NCBI GenBank assembly: GCA_949316235.1
Contig: OX438753.1
Location: 21,942,801 to 22,006,800 of the forward strand
Direction of reading: 5' to 3'
Origin: Oegoconia quadripuncta
Taxonomy: Eukaryota; Arthropoda; Insecta; Lepidoptera; Autostichidae
Length of the DNA: 64,000 nucleotides
Shown one piece after another: positions 41,857 through 53,269 of the stretch. The position numbers and the translations under genes were made by a program. Positions within the stretch are counted from its first letter, which is position 1. Each line of letters opens with the position of its first letter. The notes beneath the pieces are model-generated. The model saw nothing but the letters and a program-made list of their open reading frames with translations. It was not told the origin of the DNA and did not search any database.

Positions 41857-44018
41857 ATGGGCAACGAAGTGTCGGCTGAGGCTGCAAAGAATGTTGGAAG
41901 TAACGTGAACCCTCCATCAGAATGTCCCATGCATAACAAAGGGGCCAACGCTACTGGAGAGTCTGGCACTTCGGGTTGCCCTGTGCAGCATGACAACAAC
42001 GTGAACCCTTATAACATGGTGAGTGTTCTTCGTTAGCATTCTAAAAAAGCAAATCACGTTCTAGTGACCAGTGGAAGTGCCTTAAAATTTGTTTTAACTT
42101 TTATTCCTATCTCTTGAAATTGTTTTTCTATGCCATTTTTCAAAATACATTCCAGTCAAAATAAATCGTCTAATCAGCAGAGAAACCAGCAATTTACTTT
42201 CTACATTTCAGTTGTTTATCACAATGGAAATTAAATTATGCATTATGTTATGACCCTCATTACAGATGCCCCCAGCGAATCAGCAACCAGCACCAGACCA
42301 ACCATTCTCACTTCCAACCAATCGACAAGTTTCTTCAATCCCTCGTGCCATGCCAGACGGTTCCACAGAGTTCTGGGTTTACCCTAGCCAGCAGATGTTC
42401 TGGAATGCCATGCTTCGCAAGGGCTGGCGCTGGAAGGATGAGGAAATTAGACAGAAGGATATGGATGATATCATACGCATACATAATGCTAATAATGAGC
42501 AGGTAATTTGGCTCCATTGTCCTTGTGTTTTCTTAATAGGTATATAATAGTGCAAAATGCTCCTGACTGCACATTGTAATTTACTATAATTATTGCAAAT
42601 TTCATAAACAATAGAGTGGTGGAACTGTGGAACAAACTACCAGAGGAAATTGTTGTAGAAGACAACATCAACAAATTTAAAAACAACATAGATAAATACA
42701 TAAGTAAAAACAAATTAAAATAGACAATATGTTAACTCAGACAAACTGAAAAATTGAATTTAGATATTGAATAGGTAATAATAAATTATTTTGTGCAATA
42801 AAGAGTATTTATATTATATTGTACAATATATTATTCATGATAACAATAGAACATAACTAGACAGCCTTCAAAATAAGAACTTAATTTATAAAGTAATTAT
42901 AGAAAAAGTTGTGATAAAGAAGACCTCATAAAACAGCTAATTCGGAAATAGTTACGCCAATAGTGTTTAGAATGTAATAAAGCTCAAAAATTTATGGGCA
43001 CGAACCCTTCACCCAAGACGTTATGTTATTCATGGGAGAATATGACCTATTATCTGCCTGGGACAGGTGGGTTGGTGAATGGTGTTGGGAGTCTTATAAC
43101 AATAACATGGTCACACACATATGGTTATGATGTTATATCACATTGAATTCCTTGCTGCACTCACTGGAGGAGAAAGGTTCGGCCATTTCTATGGGTGTTG
43201 TCTTCCTTCACTCATTCTTTGCAAACTGTCTCTTTTCTACAAATTACAAGCATAGATATCACCATATCGAAAACATTTGTTTAGTAAAAGCTTAGCCTGA
43301 TTGTTCACATAAAATTTCTGTTCATTTTAGGCATGGCAGGAAGTACTGAAATGGGAAGCACTACACGCACAAGAATGCGGTCATCCTCGACTTAAGAGCT
43401 TTGGGGGTAAAGCAACACAGTATAGCCCTAGAGCTCGCTTACGGTCATTGTTAGGGTAAGTAAAAGACCATTATGAATACTGGTTTTCGTCACCCCAGGC
43501 TCAGACATAGTAGAAATCTGATTGCACAGGTGTCAACAAAATCTTTGAATTTGTCACTCAATAGCCCAAAAGATATTAGAGCGGTATTGGTGTTTCGTAC
43601 ATAGCTCTATTCTGATTAAACTTGGCTTCAGTCAGTCAGTATGGAGTTTGTCACCACAAATTCAGATCATTGTTCAAGCATTTCAGAGATATTGATGTCA
43701 GAGATGGAGTGACGGCAACTGAAAGTGGTTGAATATTTCACTTTAAAATGTTGTTATAGTTGTGTTTTATTTTGCAGATACGAATTACCTTTCGACCGCC
43801 ACGATTGGATCGTAGATCGGTGTGGGAAGGAAGTTCGTTATATTATTGACTATTACGATGGTGGTGAAGTTGATAGCAAATACCAATTTGCTCTTCTTGA
43901 CGTTAGGCCTGCCATGGACTCCGTAGAGAATGTTTGGGATAGAATGAAGGTTATGTACATGAGATATCGCTATGAACTCATTGGCGACAAGGAAAATACT
44001 AAACTGACTAATTCTTGA
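41857..44018 (+). CDS. HCCS: Holocytochrome c-type synthase (cytochrome c heme lyase), complete, 4 exons
   Basis: Mitochondrial intermembrane-space enzyme that attaches heme covalently to apocytochrome c. Exons 41857-42018, 42266-42502, 43331-43455 and 43778-44018, all GT-AG, give 254 residues (human 268). Two Cys-Pro heme-regulatory-type motifs (ECPMH, GCPVQH) are seen in exon 1. Exon 2 has the [19 protein letters not shown] and [15 protein letters not shown] blocks. Exon 3 has [10 protein letters not shown], whose His145 aligns with the human heme-ligand His154, and a [17 protein letters not shown] block. Exon 4 holds the [18 protein letters not shown] and [13 protein letters not shown] blocks and the C-terminal [14 protein letters not shown]. 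Identification is secure. Intron 2 carries a LINE 3' remnant. An R-family retroposon ends about 200 bp upstream of the ATG. Confidence 0.95.
42595..42810 (+). repeat. LINE 3' remnant in HCCS intron 2
   Basis: [20 protein letters not shown] and [15 protein letters not shown], then TTTTGTGCAATAAAGAGTAT. Confidence 0.65.
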
Positions 44019-44482
44019 GACTTAATTTTACAAAATTTAAACTGGTAGATTTTTAGTGTCAATTTTGTTGATTCTTTTTGATTTTTAGTTTGTAAATTAT
44101 CAAACTATGAGTGGGGTTCTTCTGTCGGCAAGAGTTGTCACTGTAGAAACTCTTTGTGATCATATTCATATACATTTATTGTAATTTATTTTTATCATAG
44201 CATATTGTAAATTAGCTTTCAAATGATTATTCACAACTTACCTAAATAATTTCAGTTCCTCCCAACGGTTACAAGAATGCTAGTCAATCTTAGAACAGTT
44301 TTATTCTGAAACATTTCTTAGAGATTAGGTGTCATTTTTGTAAGGCTCTTAAATGACCTAGATAGTGAATAATTGTTGACTCTAACCTACCGTCATGTGA
44401 TTAATTACGTCACTACTAATATAACGTATGTACTTACTAATTTAAATGATTGACTTAATCAATGATAGAAGTCTGTTCAGGA

Positions 44483-44488
44483 AATAAA
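44483..44488 (+). promoter_or_regulatory. Candidate poly(A) signal of HCCS
   Basis: AATAAA 465 bp after the HCCS stop codon; the best canonical signal in this flank. It lies only 111 bp short of the BABAM2 stop on the opposite strand. Confidence 0.4.
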
Positions 44489-44598
44489 TTTTCCTTCACT
44501 ACATTTGTATTTCTTAATTAGCCCACATTTTAGTAACTGTCAATTAGGTAAACTAAATGAAATAAATGTGAATGTAATGGTCCATATAAATCATAATT

Positions 44599-47500
44599 TT
44601 AATTATCCAAATTTACAAGTTGACTATTTGGCAGGTGCCCTTTGCATTCGTTTTTAAATATTTCGACTTGCTGATCAATGTATCCCTCGAAGTTGTTATA
44701 TGGACATGAAGACAGAATCTTGAACTTCGGTTTTCCCTTGTTGCAGTGATAAACTGATCTTAGGGTTAGCGTTGGTGGTTTCTCGGGAAATTTCGGACCT
44801 GAAAAGTTAATGGAGGCTTTTAATTACATTTTATTACAGACAGACAGACAGAATTACAGACGACCGATTGGTGTAGTGGATAGTGACCCTATCAGCGAAA
44901 CCAACGGTTGTGGGTTCGAATCCCGCGAAGGATAAATGTTTGTAAATATTTACAAGTTTATCCGTGATCTAATCCATAGCACAAGCTTTGCTTAGTTTGG
45001 GACTAGATGATTGGTGTAAGAAATATTTATTATTATTATTAAAGCTGCAATAGACGTGTCTGAAAAATGGAACAGTAGCTTGCGTGCTAGTTACTGGCAC
45101 ACTGGGGATACATTTGCAAGATTTAACTTGCAAACAATTTGCTTCCTTGCATGCCTGTTACTCGTACTTGCAAGAAGCACACACGCCAGCACGATAGACA
45201 TCCCTGGAATTTTATAGTTACTTAACATTATTTAGGTAAGGTTTTACGATATGTCGTATGTGTCGCATAGTTCACATGTGCCAGTTTTACAGCCCCCCGC
45301 ACCTCTCATATTGCATGCCATCAACTGTCGCAAAATCAAATATTCTGCAATCTACTTGCCAGGTACAACATATGAAACTAGGTGGCACATGTAAGGAGCT
45401 AATAGCAAGTATGCCAGGTACAAGCATGGCCTGTATACATTTAGGCCTTTAAGCCACTGCCCCTCATGCTACTGTACTTATACGCAACCTTCATCGGTCA
45501 AAGTAAACAACATAAGGTTTAGAGACCGGGTACTCGTTTGGTTAGTGGTATGGCAATTATTATATGTCCACCTGGCCAGCCAGCAGACCACCATCTAATC
45601 CTTCTTTTTTATGCACAACGGGTTGGTACATGACCTCAATCACACCTGATGTTAAGTGAAGATGAGGTCGAAGGTGGAAGCGTACTGACCCGGAAACCCC
45701 AACACATTTGGGGGACTGGCTATCTTATCTCTGACAACCGGAACACAACAATGCTATTAACATTGCTGCTTGGCGGTAGATTTAGATAAGATGGTGGTAG
45801 CTAGCCAGGCGGACATTCAAAATGCCCTACCACCAACCGAACCGAGTAGTTAAACATGTACCCCGCTGGGGATCGAACCCGCGACCTCCGTATCGTAAAC
45901 CCAATGTTGTTTACATTGAGCCACGGAGGCGACCTTCTGCCGACAAGCAGCAATATTGATAGCATTCCACCTTCGGCCTCATCTTCATTTAGCATCAAAT
46001 GTTATTGAAATTGAACCTAACCCATCGTGCATAAAATTATCAAAAAAAATTATAGGTACAACTTATGGGTTTTTTTTTAATGTTTAACTGGATACGCATT
46101 TGACCACAATCTCACCTGATGGGAAGTGATGATGTGGCCGAAGATGAAGCACGCGATCTCAGTAGATGCCTATTCACCCTGCTCTCGAAGATCCCAAGGT
46201 TGTAGGATTCAGGAAAGACTAACGCCGGAAGGGAGTTCCATGCCTTGGCTGTTCGCATTATGAATGAAGAATCGAACCGCTTAGTGCGAATGTTCGGTAT
46301 GTTAACTACATACGGGTGGAATCTCTCCCCGCGCCTAGTAGTCCGAAGATGGAATGGCGATGGTGGAATAAGATTGTGTAATTTCAACGCAACGTAATCC
46401 CATTCCAATTTGGGTGAATACACAGACCGACATGGCTAAACTATGGGGGTTAATTTTGATTACTGATCTCTAATAATCGATCTTCTGGAGCAAAAACTTA
46501 ATCATGTCAAAATACGAACCTATATCTATTTGCAAGATCCAATGGAAGTCACTCATCTCGAAGAGAAAAGCTGCATGGTTGGCGTCATGTTCCAGGACGG
46601 CGCCCTCGTATTTCACTATCAGCTGAGCTAGAAGGCTTCTCTTTAGTTTTTCATTCTTAAGCAGGTCCTGTATCTGTGCGACAAATTTAAAATGCATATT
46701 ACAATCTAATGTATGTGAACTCGGATGAACAATATTATTCTTTTGTCATCTTACAACATAGTCAAACATGAGTCCAGTCGATTATAAAAAAAAAACATTT
46801 TTCTGTAATCTAAGCATATGAAAGAGGTAAAGAAAGGCCAAGTCAAGAGTACCCTAAACCGACGAGCATGTATGAACAACCTTATGAGAGTGAAGCAAGC
46901 AGAAGAGGTGTGTTAGGATTGTAGCAAGTGGAAGTCGGTGGTCTCTGCCTACCCCTATGGAAACAGGCGTGACATTATGTATGTATGTATGAAAGAGGTA
47001 CTTTACTTGTTTTCGATTAGCGAAGTTAAGCAATATCTGGCGCGGCCAGTCTTTGGATGGGTGACCACTAGTTGCATTTTAATACGAGTGTTTCTTACTA
47101 ACCAGGGACTTGGGGCTAGTTTTTTAATTGTGACTTTTTTTTAAATAAATAGTATAAATTGTAATCCGACTTGTTTATACGACACACTGTGAATGAAGGC
47201 AGCACGGAAATAAGGGTTTCGTTGTGTTTGTCTCGCTAGAATTAGATTTAAATAGATTAAGTCAGTAAGAGGTACGATGGGACTGGCATATACCCTATGT
47301 ATAAAAGTCCCTAAATCAAAATTAGAAAAAAAAATAAGGGGTTCATTGTGTTTGACATTAGGAGTCGAAGTGGGTCGCCATGGCCGAAATCGGTCGGAAC
47401 CGTCATCATCATAAATACAAAAAAAAAAACAAACGGCCAAATTGGGAACTTCATCCTTTTTGAAGTCGGTTAATAAATAGGTAGTAATAAACAAATAGAT

Positions 47501-50500
47501 GTCGAGAGGCACAAAAGATGTTGCAAATTAGGAATAGATATAATACAAGGCCCCCGAAAAATTAATATCGGGTCATTTTGGTAATAAAGATAAAAAAAAA
47601 GAGAATACATACCTTATTGTTTAAGAGATTTGTGACCATTGGAACATAATCCATGAGGACCCCTGATTGATGCATACTATAATCAAACAGTTAAAATTAT
47701 TACATAAATAATAGGATTTTTTTTCAAGGTTAACCAACAATTGTTTACACCAAGACATGTTATGTTTACACCAATAAGTATGTAAATTAATGTCTGTTTC
47801 TTGACTTTCTGAAATATTCGAAATTATGTTATCTATTATAGTTTGTTGCAAATATTTGTATACAAAGTATTTATCTTTTCCACTCAACATATCTAACTAA
47901 TATTATAATGCGAAAGTTTGGATGTTTGTACAAATTAATTAAATATCCTATTAATGTTTATATGAAGCTTTCCGCTTTATAGTAGCTTTCCGCTCGCGAC
48001 TTCGCCTGCGTGGATCAACTAATTTGAGTTTTTTGATTATCCCGCGGGAACTGCTCACTTTATCGGGATAAAAAATATCCTGTTTTAATCCAGGGTATAT
48101 TCTACCTATATATCAACCATCTCATATCCATAAAACCTAGTTGCTTAGTGTGGAACTAGATGGCGCTGTGTGTACTGTATATTTATTATTAATGTGACCT
48201 TATAAATTGACTCCCAATGGTCTTGTGGCTTTGGCACGGTAAAAGAATAGATTCAATAGAACCAATTCGTTTCTTCTCGATGTGTCGTAAAAGGCGACTA
48301 AGGGACTTTCCACCAAAAACCATCAATAGACTCATGTTTCAACGCCGATGCGATTGGCTCACTCCCTGTCACATGTGCATTTCTGTATATATTTTCGAAA
48401 GGTTCGAAAGGAAACATGGTTGTTGTTTCAAGCATTAAACTTTGGAACACCCAAGCGCATATGTTTGGGATTTTTCTGACCACCACTTTTTTGAGACAAA
48501 GGGCGTGACGTTATGTATGTTCACACAATGACTATAATATAAATAAAAAATATTAAAATAAAATATAATTCATACTTACAGTGGTAAAGCAAAATTTCCA
48601 AGACACTTTGTGAGAAGTGGTGACAACAGTAATTCAGCATTCGTGGAGTTGGGATACCTAACCAGTAGCAAAGCTGAGTCAATGCCTGGGTTCTCTTGAA
48701 TTCTGGAACGTACAATAAGTCTACGATAAGTAATAAATCATTATCAACAGTCTAACATGTCCCCACTGTTGGGCTCTCACTGATATAGACCATACATAAT
48801 TCACCACAAGGCCCAATGCAGATTGGTTGATCTATTTCTGATTAGTGGCCACCTGGTAGTCAGTGTATTAAGTCTCATCCATAGGTTTTTTTTTCTCTAA
48901 TTTTGATTTAGGGACTTTTATACAAAGGGTATACGCCAGTCCCATCGTACCTCTTACTGACTTAATCTATTTAAATCTAATTCTAGCGAGACACCGATGA
49001 CTTCACAAAGGCAAATAGACTCCGGGCAGCATTAGATTTTGGATGAGCTAGGATCTCATGGAATATTCCCCCATCTAGTCTATTTAGCCCCTGTTCCATC
49101 ATCAGTGTCTTTCGTTGGTGCTCGTTCCGGACACATTCCACCAATATATGGTGCACATCTTCTACAATACCACACACCTCACAGTTAGGAGAGCTGATCT
49201 TTCTCATGAGATAGCCAAACTTGTTCAGTGGCATGTGTCCAGACCTAAGCCTATGAGCTAAAACAATATAATTTACTTTTACCAACCAACTTTAACCAAC
49301 TTTTAACCTGCCCCCCCCCAAAGCATCTCATTTGTATTGTACTCATTCGTATTAAAATGCTGTTAGTAATAAGGTCGTTAAATTGTACATTCTACTCTTA
49401 CCATTTTCTGTAACTGTATTTTATTTGCTGTTGAGCAATAAAGTGTATTTGTTGTTGTTAAAATGCAACTAGAGGTCACCCATAAGGAGTAACTGTGCCA
49501 GACATTGCTTAACTTCGCTAATCAAAAATGAATAGTAAATGTGACTGCATCAGAGTACTTCTAATATTAAAAAATAATAATACTACACCCTATAATGGTG
49601 TCGATTCGGATGTACACCAACTAAACTAAAACCAGTTTTAAAGTAGTACTGTCACTTTCTCCCTGGAACAGTATGATGCGACGGCACCACTCCAAAACTG
49701 GTTTTAGTTTGATTTAGTTGGTGTACATCTAAATCGACACCAATTGGTGCGATTTGGTGCTTCTTTTACTGGTAGGTTGTATCTTAAGGTTCGTGTGAAA
49801 GGGTTTACTGCTAGCAATAAGGTAAATATTTTTGTATGATTGAAAGTGTATTGATGGATATTTGTCTCATCACCAATCTGAAGACTTCGACCCTAACGCC
49901 GCCGTTAAGAACCGGCGCCCACGAAGTATATTATCATCTTTTCATATTGTATACAGTATTCATTTATAAAACAAAAAGTAATAAAAAGTATTTGATTGAG
50001 TGATAAAATCAAGTGATCTTCGATATGCACCTAAGATCTATCGAATATACAGAGTGGCGTCACCAGTTAATGCGAATTACGCGAATTCAAATCCACTCTG
50101 TATAAACTCTTACCATGAAATATTTTATGTATATATATATGTATGTAATATGTATGTATTACTAGAGTTGCTCTCAGTGGAGAGTTACTCAACAAGCCAC
50201 TAAGCTATCAACAAATCTGCTTATAGTCACAGACTGATCGCATGATAATTAGTATATAAAAAAAAAAAAAAAACCCTGTATGTAATGTTAATGAATACAA
50301 TAAATGTGGTGCATGCAACAGAAAAAGCTAGTAAAGTGCGCAAATTACTGAATAATTACATATTTGCAACAGAATTTTTATTTATTTACAACAACAATCA
50401 ACAGCATTATGACAAATTCTTATAAAGAGAACTAAAGAATTAGAGATTCTCATATTACTGACAATGGTTATCGTTACAATTGAGTGAGTATTAGAATTAA

Positions 50501-52196
50501 GTTTATTATATTACAAACAGAATAAAATTAGTACTTTATATTATTAATGTAATGTAGAAAACACCAAAATTTCTATTGTTCTAGAATGAAATACATACCC
50601 ATCAGTATATAACTCGGGCAATCTTGATGCATCTATGTTAAGTTTGATCAGAAACTCCACCACATGGCCTCCTACAAACACCTCTACATCTTTTTCAGAC
50701 GTAAATGCATTCCCAAGCAATGCGCTATATTCAAAAAATGCCCGTGAACTTTCATCTTCGTTTAGTTTCTTGATCTGAAAAGAAACAGGATAACTATAGA
50801 TTGGATGGCAGGTACAGTTATCAGCATCAATGCAATGTTAGTCAGCAGTCAATTGAAATTAAGAAAATGAGCTTATCAGGTTTGTTTTAGTTTATTTTAC
50901 CACACAAAAGATTTAAAAAAAAAAAAACCATAAAACTAAGAAAAATCTATCATATTGCAATATATTTTATTTTCCATTGCTAAGATTGGCTGCCAATACA
51001 TTTTTTAAACTTATTGCAAAGAATCTGAAGTGAAGACTGTTTGAGCCCGACCTGTACTGGAATCATATGTACAATATATGATGTAGTATACTTTGTTGGT
51101 AGAGTAACTGCCCAACTATGGTACATGCAAATTTTCTAGCAGCTTAAAACAAACGTACGAGAAAACTATGCACATATGGTGACTATTGATATCACCATAT
51201 TGTTTTATGCTGGCAATTTACAACATGCATGCATACTTACACAGAAACTCTACATATAACATTAGAGATCAACATAATAATTAATTATAATAATACCTGA
51301 TGTGTTCTATAAAGGTTCACTAATTCTGATACAACATCGCTCAGTGCTTTAGGATCATTTACATTCCAATTTGTCAGACTGGGCACAGACTTCTCAAGGA
51401 ACTCCTCGTCAATATTGCAAAGGAAGCTGTCATCATCAAACCTGAAGTCAGGTGCATACCAAGGGGTTGTAGGGTCAAATAGTACTTCCCACTTTAGTTT
51501 CTTAGAACAGTATGGGAGGACTAATCGAAATTGACTTTCTCCTCCTACTGTACAACCTGACATTCGTTCAACGTCTACTTTGTTATTACACAAACCTGCA
51601 ACAAAAAAATTATGAATAGATATTTCTCCTAGAAGCCTGTTGTCCACACATGTACAGTAAGTATTATAATAATGGGTTGCAATAGACATGGTGGGGCATT
51701 TCGAAAATGATTAACTGGTTAGTTATTGAGGTTTCTAGCTAATAGAAAAACTGTACAACTCCAATTACCACTAAGCAGACACTTAAAATAAACAGGAGCT
51801 GTCGTCTTTGATGCAAAGGGTGTGAAAGGTTAACATTGATCGTAATTGACTGCATATAGTGTAATTTCCAGCAGCATGTGTGAATCATAGAAAAATCTGA
51901 GTCGACACTTACCATTGTCAACAAGCTGTTACAATGAAATCTTGATATACCGAGATATTGGCAATGGTATTTTCACCACCTCAGATTACAGAAAATGAAT
52001 TAACTAGCACAGAACACAGGCCATCTACTCCGAGAGGCCTGTGGCTATCAACGGTAATATAAGTGAAAACAAAATATAAAAACAACACCGAGAAATTCCT
52101 AGTCTTACCTAGTTTTAGATCTTGATAAACATTTTGCACATAAGGTCGAAAGACTGGAGCTATATCATTTATAATTCCAAAGTTATCGAGGGACAT
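44599..52196 (-). CDS. BABAM2: BRISC and BRCA1-A complex member 2 (BRE/BRCC45), complete, 7 exons
   Basis: Scaffold subunit of the K63-specific deubiquitinase complexes BRISC (cytoplasm) and BRCA1-A (nuclear DNA-damage response); the family is built of UEV/E2-like folds lacking the catalytic Cys. Exons (minus): 52109-52196, 51297-51595, 50599-50774, 48580-48702, 47613-47676, 46520-46673, 44599-44798. All splice sites are GT-AG, phases agree, and the product is 367 residues (human 383). Matching blocks: MSGCTVG, LPYCSKKLKWEVLFD and PDFRFDDDSFL in exon 2; SSRAFFEYSALL in exon 3; LMDYVPMVTNLLNNK in exon 5; the KYEGAVLEHDA and DFHWILQIDI blocks in exon 6; and PEKPPTLTLRSVYHCNKGKP at the end, like the family's C-terminal E2-like domain. 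Introns contain SINEs, LINE tails and a foldback MITE. It converges on HCCS and diverges from the Nudix gene. Confidence 0.92.
44859..45040 (+). repeat. SINE family A, internally deleted
   Basis: Head, B box and tail present; about 50 bp of the body missing. In BABAM2 intron 6, antisense to the gene. Confidence 0.78.
45501..46035 (+). repeat. Older SINE family C, split by a younger one
   Basis: AAGTAAACAACATAAGGTTT...ACCACCATCTAATC, interrupted, then CTGCCGACAAGCAGCAATAT through ACCCATCGTGCATAAAA. Confidence 0.65.
45604..45930 (-). repeat. SINE family C, complete, nested in an older inverted copy
   Basis: Full copy; its flanks (45501-45603 and 45931-46035) are the two halves of an older plus-strand family C copy. 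Confidence 0.8.
46060..46423 (-). repeat. LINE 3' coding end, uninterrupted copy
   Basis: Same family as 2290-2563; the uninterrupted reading defines the empty sites for the insertions at 18957 and 19345. Poly(T) at about 46070. In BABAM2 intron 6. Confidence 0.78.
47015..47080 (+). repeat. 5S rRNA-like segment
   Basis: GATTAGCGAAGTTAAGCAAT, then TTGGATGGGTGACCACTAG; same derivative family, preceded by a CTCTGCCTACCCCTATGG lepidopteran repeat. Confidence 0.55.
47226..47335 (+). repeat. 3' tail of the same LINE family
   Basis: TCGCTAGAATTAGATTTAAA through AAATCAAAATTAG and A8. Confidence 0.6.
47985..48100 (+). repeat. Dispersed repeat (CTTTATCGGGATAAAA)
   Basis: CGCGACTTCGCCTGCGTGGA, then CACTTTATCGGGATAAAAAA and AATCCAGGGTATATTCTACC. 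Confidence 0.6.
48109..48196 (+). repeat. SINE family B tail fragment
   Basis: AACCATCTCATATCCATAAA and TGGAACTAGATGGCGCTGTG. Confidence 0.55.
48745..48850. repeat. SINE D-related fragment
   Basis: CCCCACTGTTGGGCTCTCAC and CAAGGCCCAATGCAGATTGG recall the body of family D and related lepidopteran repeats. Confidence 0.45.
48885..49285 (-). repeat. LINE ORF2 C-terminal fragment with Cys/His motif
   Basis: A 100-residue open frame: VNYIVLAHRLRSGHMPLNKF, then [17 protein letters not shown], ending [10 protein letters not shown]. Tail poly(T) near 48890. In BABAM2 intron 3, same strand as the gene. Confidence 0.75.
49460..49530 (-). repeat. 5S rRNA-like segment, inverted
   Basis: GGTCACCCATAAGGAG and CATTGCTTAACTTCGCTAAT. 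Confidence 0.5.
49595..49743. mobile_element. Foldback MITE (ATGGTGTCGATTCGG ends), short form 2
   Basis: 149 bp, closely similar to 34441-34588, in BABAM2 intron 3. Confidence 0.75.
49745..50598. other. BABAM2 intron 3 remainder
   Basis: AT-rich with (TA)n near 50130 and A15 near 50260; no gene seen. Confidence 0.35.
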
Positions 52197-52309
52197 TCTA
52201 TAGATGTAGTAATTTTAGCTTAGAAATAATAAACAAATAGGTAGGTCAGTGTGCAGGCTAACAATAAATCATATCAATCAACAAATAAAATAAATACTAA
52301 TATGATTTC

Positions 52310-52711
52310 TTTTTTTTTTTTTTTTTTAGTTTTATTTTCTCCTCTAGGAGAAGGCAAAGGGATCTAGCCCATAACAGCCATGTCTTATTTTTCTTATTTC
52401 TTCATTTTGTAAGTCAGTCTCAGTCAAAACAAGTCATTCGTCGTATACTTGGCGTATACAGAGTCTAGTCACGGTCAAGTCATTCTTCAGTAAAGTGGCA
52501 GAATGCTTTACAAAAGATTTTGGCGGCTTCTTGTGGGAACCCGAAAGCTCCGTTACGCACTTTAATTTACACTTCCCTTCACTTGTACACCATCACTAAC
52601 GTTTGCTGCACAATATTCTGCCATTATTAAGCTTCAAAAGTCAGAATGCACAAATTATAAGAACTATAAAGAAAAATGCTACTTTGCTCGACGAGTTCCC
52701 GCCAAAAAGCC
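52310..52711 (-). repeat. R-family retroposon, 114 bp upstream of BABAM2
   Basis: Full-length; the A tail (poly(T) at 52310-52328) faces the BABAM2 start in the same orientation as the gene. Confidence 0.8.
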
Positions 52712-53107
52712 TTTCTTTTTTTTTTGGTTTCATTCTCTCCTTTAGGAGAAGGCAAAGGGATCTAGCCCATAACAGCCATGTCTTATTTATCTTATTTCTT
52801 CAGTTTGTAAGTCAGTCTCAGTCAAAACAAGTAATTCGTCGAATACTTGGCGTATACAGAGTCTAGTCACGGTCAAGTCATTCTTCAGTAAAGTGGCAGA
52901 ATGCTTTACAAAAGATTTTGGCGGCTTCTTGTGGGAACCCGAAAGCTCCGTTACGCACTTTAATTTACACCTCCCTTCACTTGTACACTATCACTAACGT
53001 TTGCTGCACAATACTCTGCCATTATTAAGCTTCAAAAGTTAGAATGCACAAATTATAAGACTTATAAAGAAAAATGCTACTTCACTCGCCGAGTTCCCGC
53101 CAAAAAG
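52712..53107 (-). repeat. R-family retroposon, second tandem unit of the BABAM2/Nudix region
   Basis: Full-length and head-to-tail with the unit at 52310-52711. Confidence 0.8.
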
Positions 53108-53269
53108 ACGATTTTTTTTTTTAGTTTTATTTTCTCCTCTAGGAGAAGGCAAAGGTATCTAGCCCATAACAGCCATGTCTTATTTATCTTATTTCTTCAG
53201 TTTGTAAGTCAGTCTCAGTCAAAACAAGTAATTCGTCGTATACTTGGCGTATACAGAGTCTAGTCACGG

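Noticed and set aside
47015..47080. Functional 5S rRNA gene
   Set aside because: Only a partial internal region resembles 5S, both ends are missing and three diverged pieces exist.
48983..49285. Cys/His-containing 100-residue frame as a zinc-finger gene
   Set aside because: The same block occurs at 29385-29735 with a 3' tail, and it matches LINE ORF2 C-termini.
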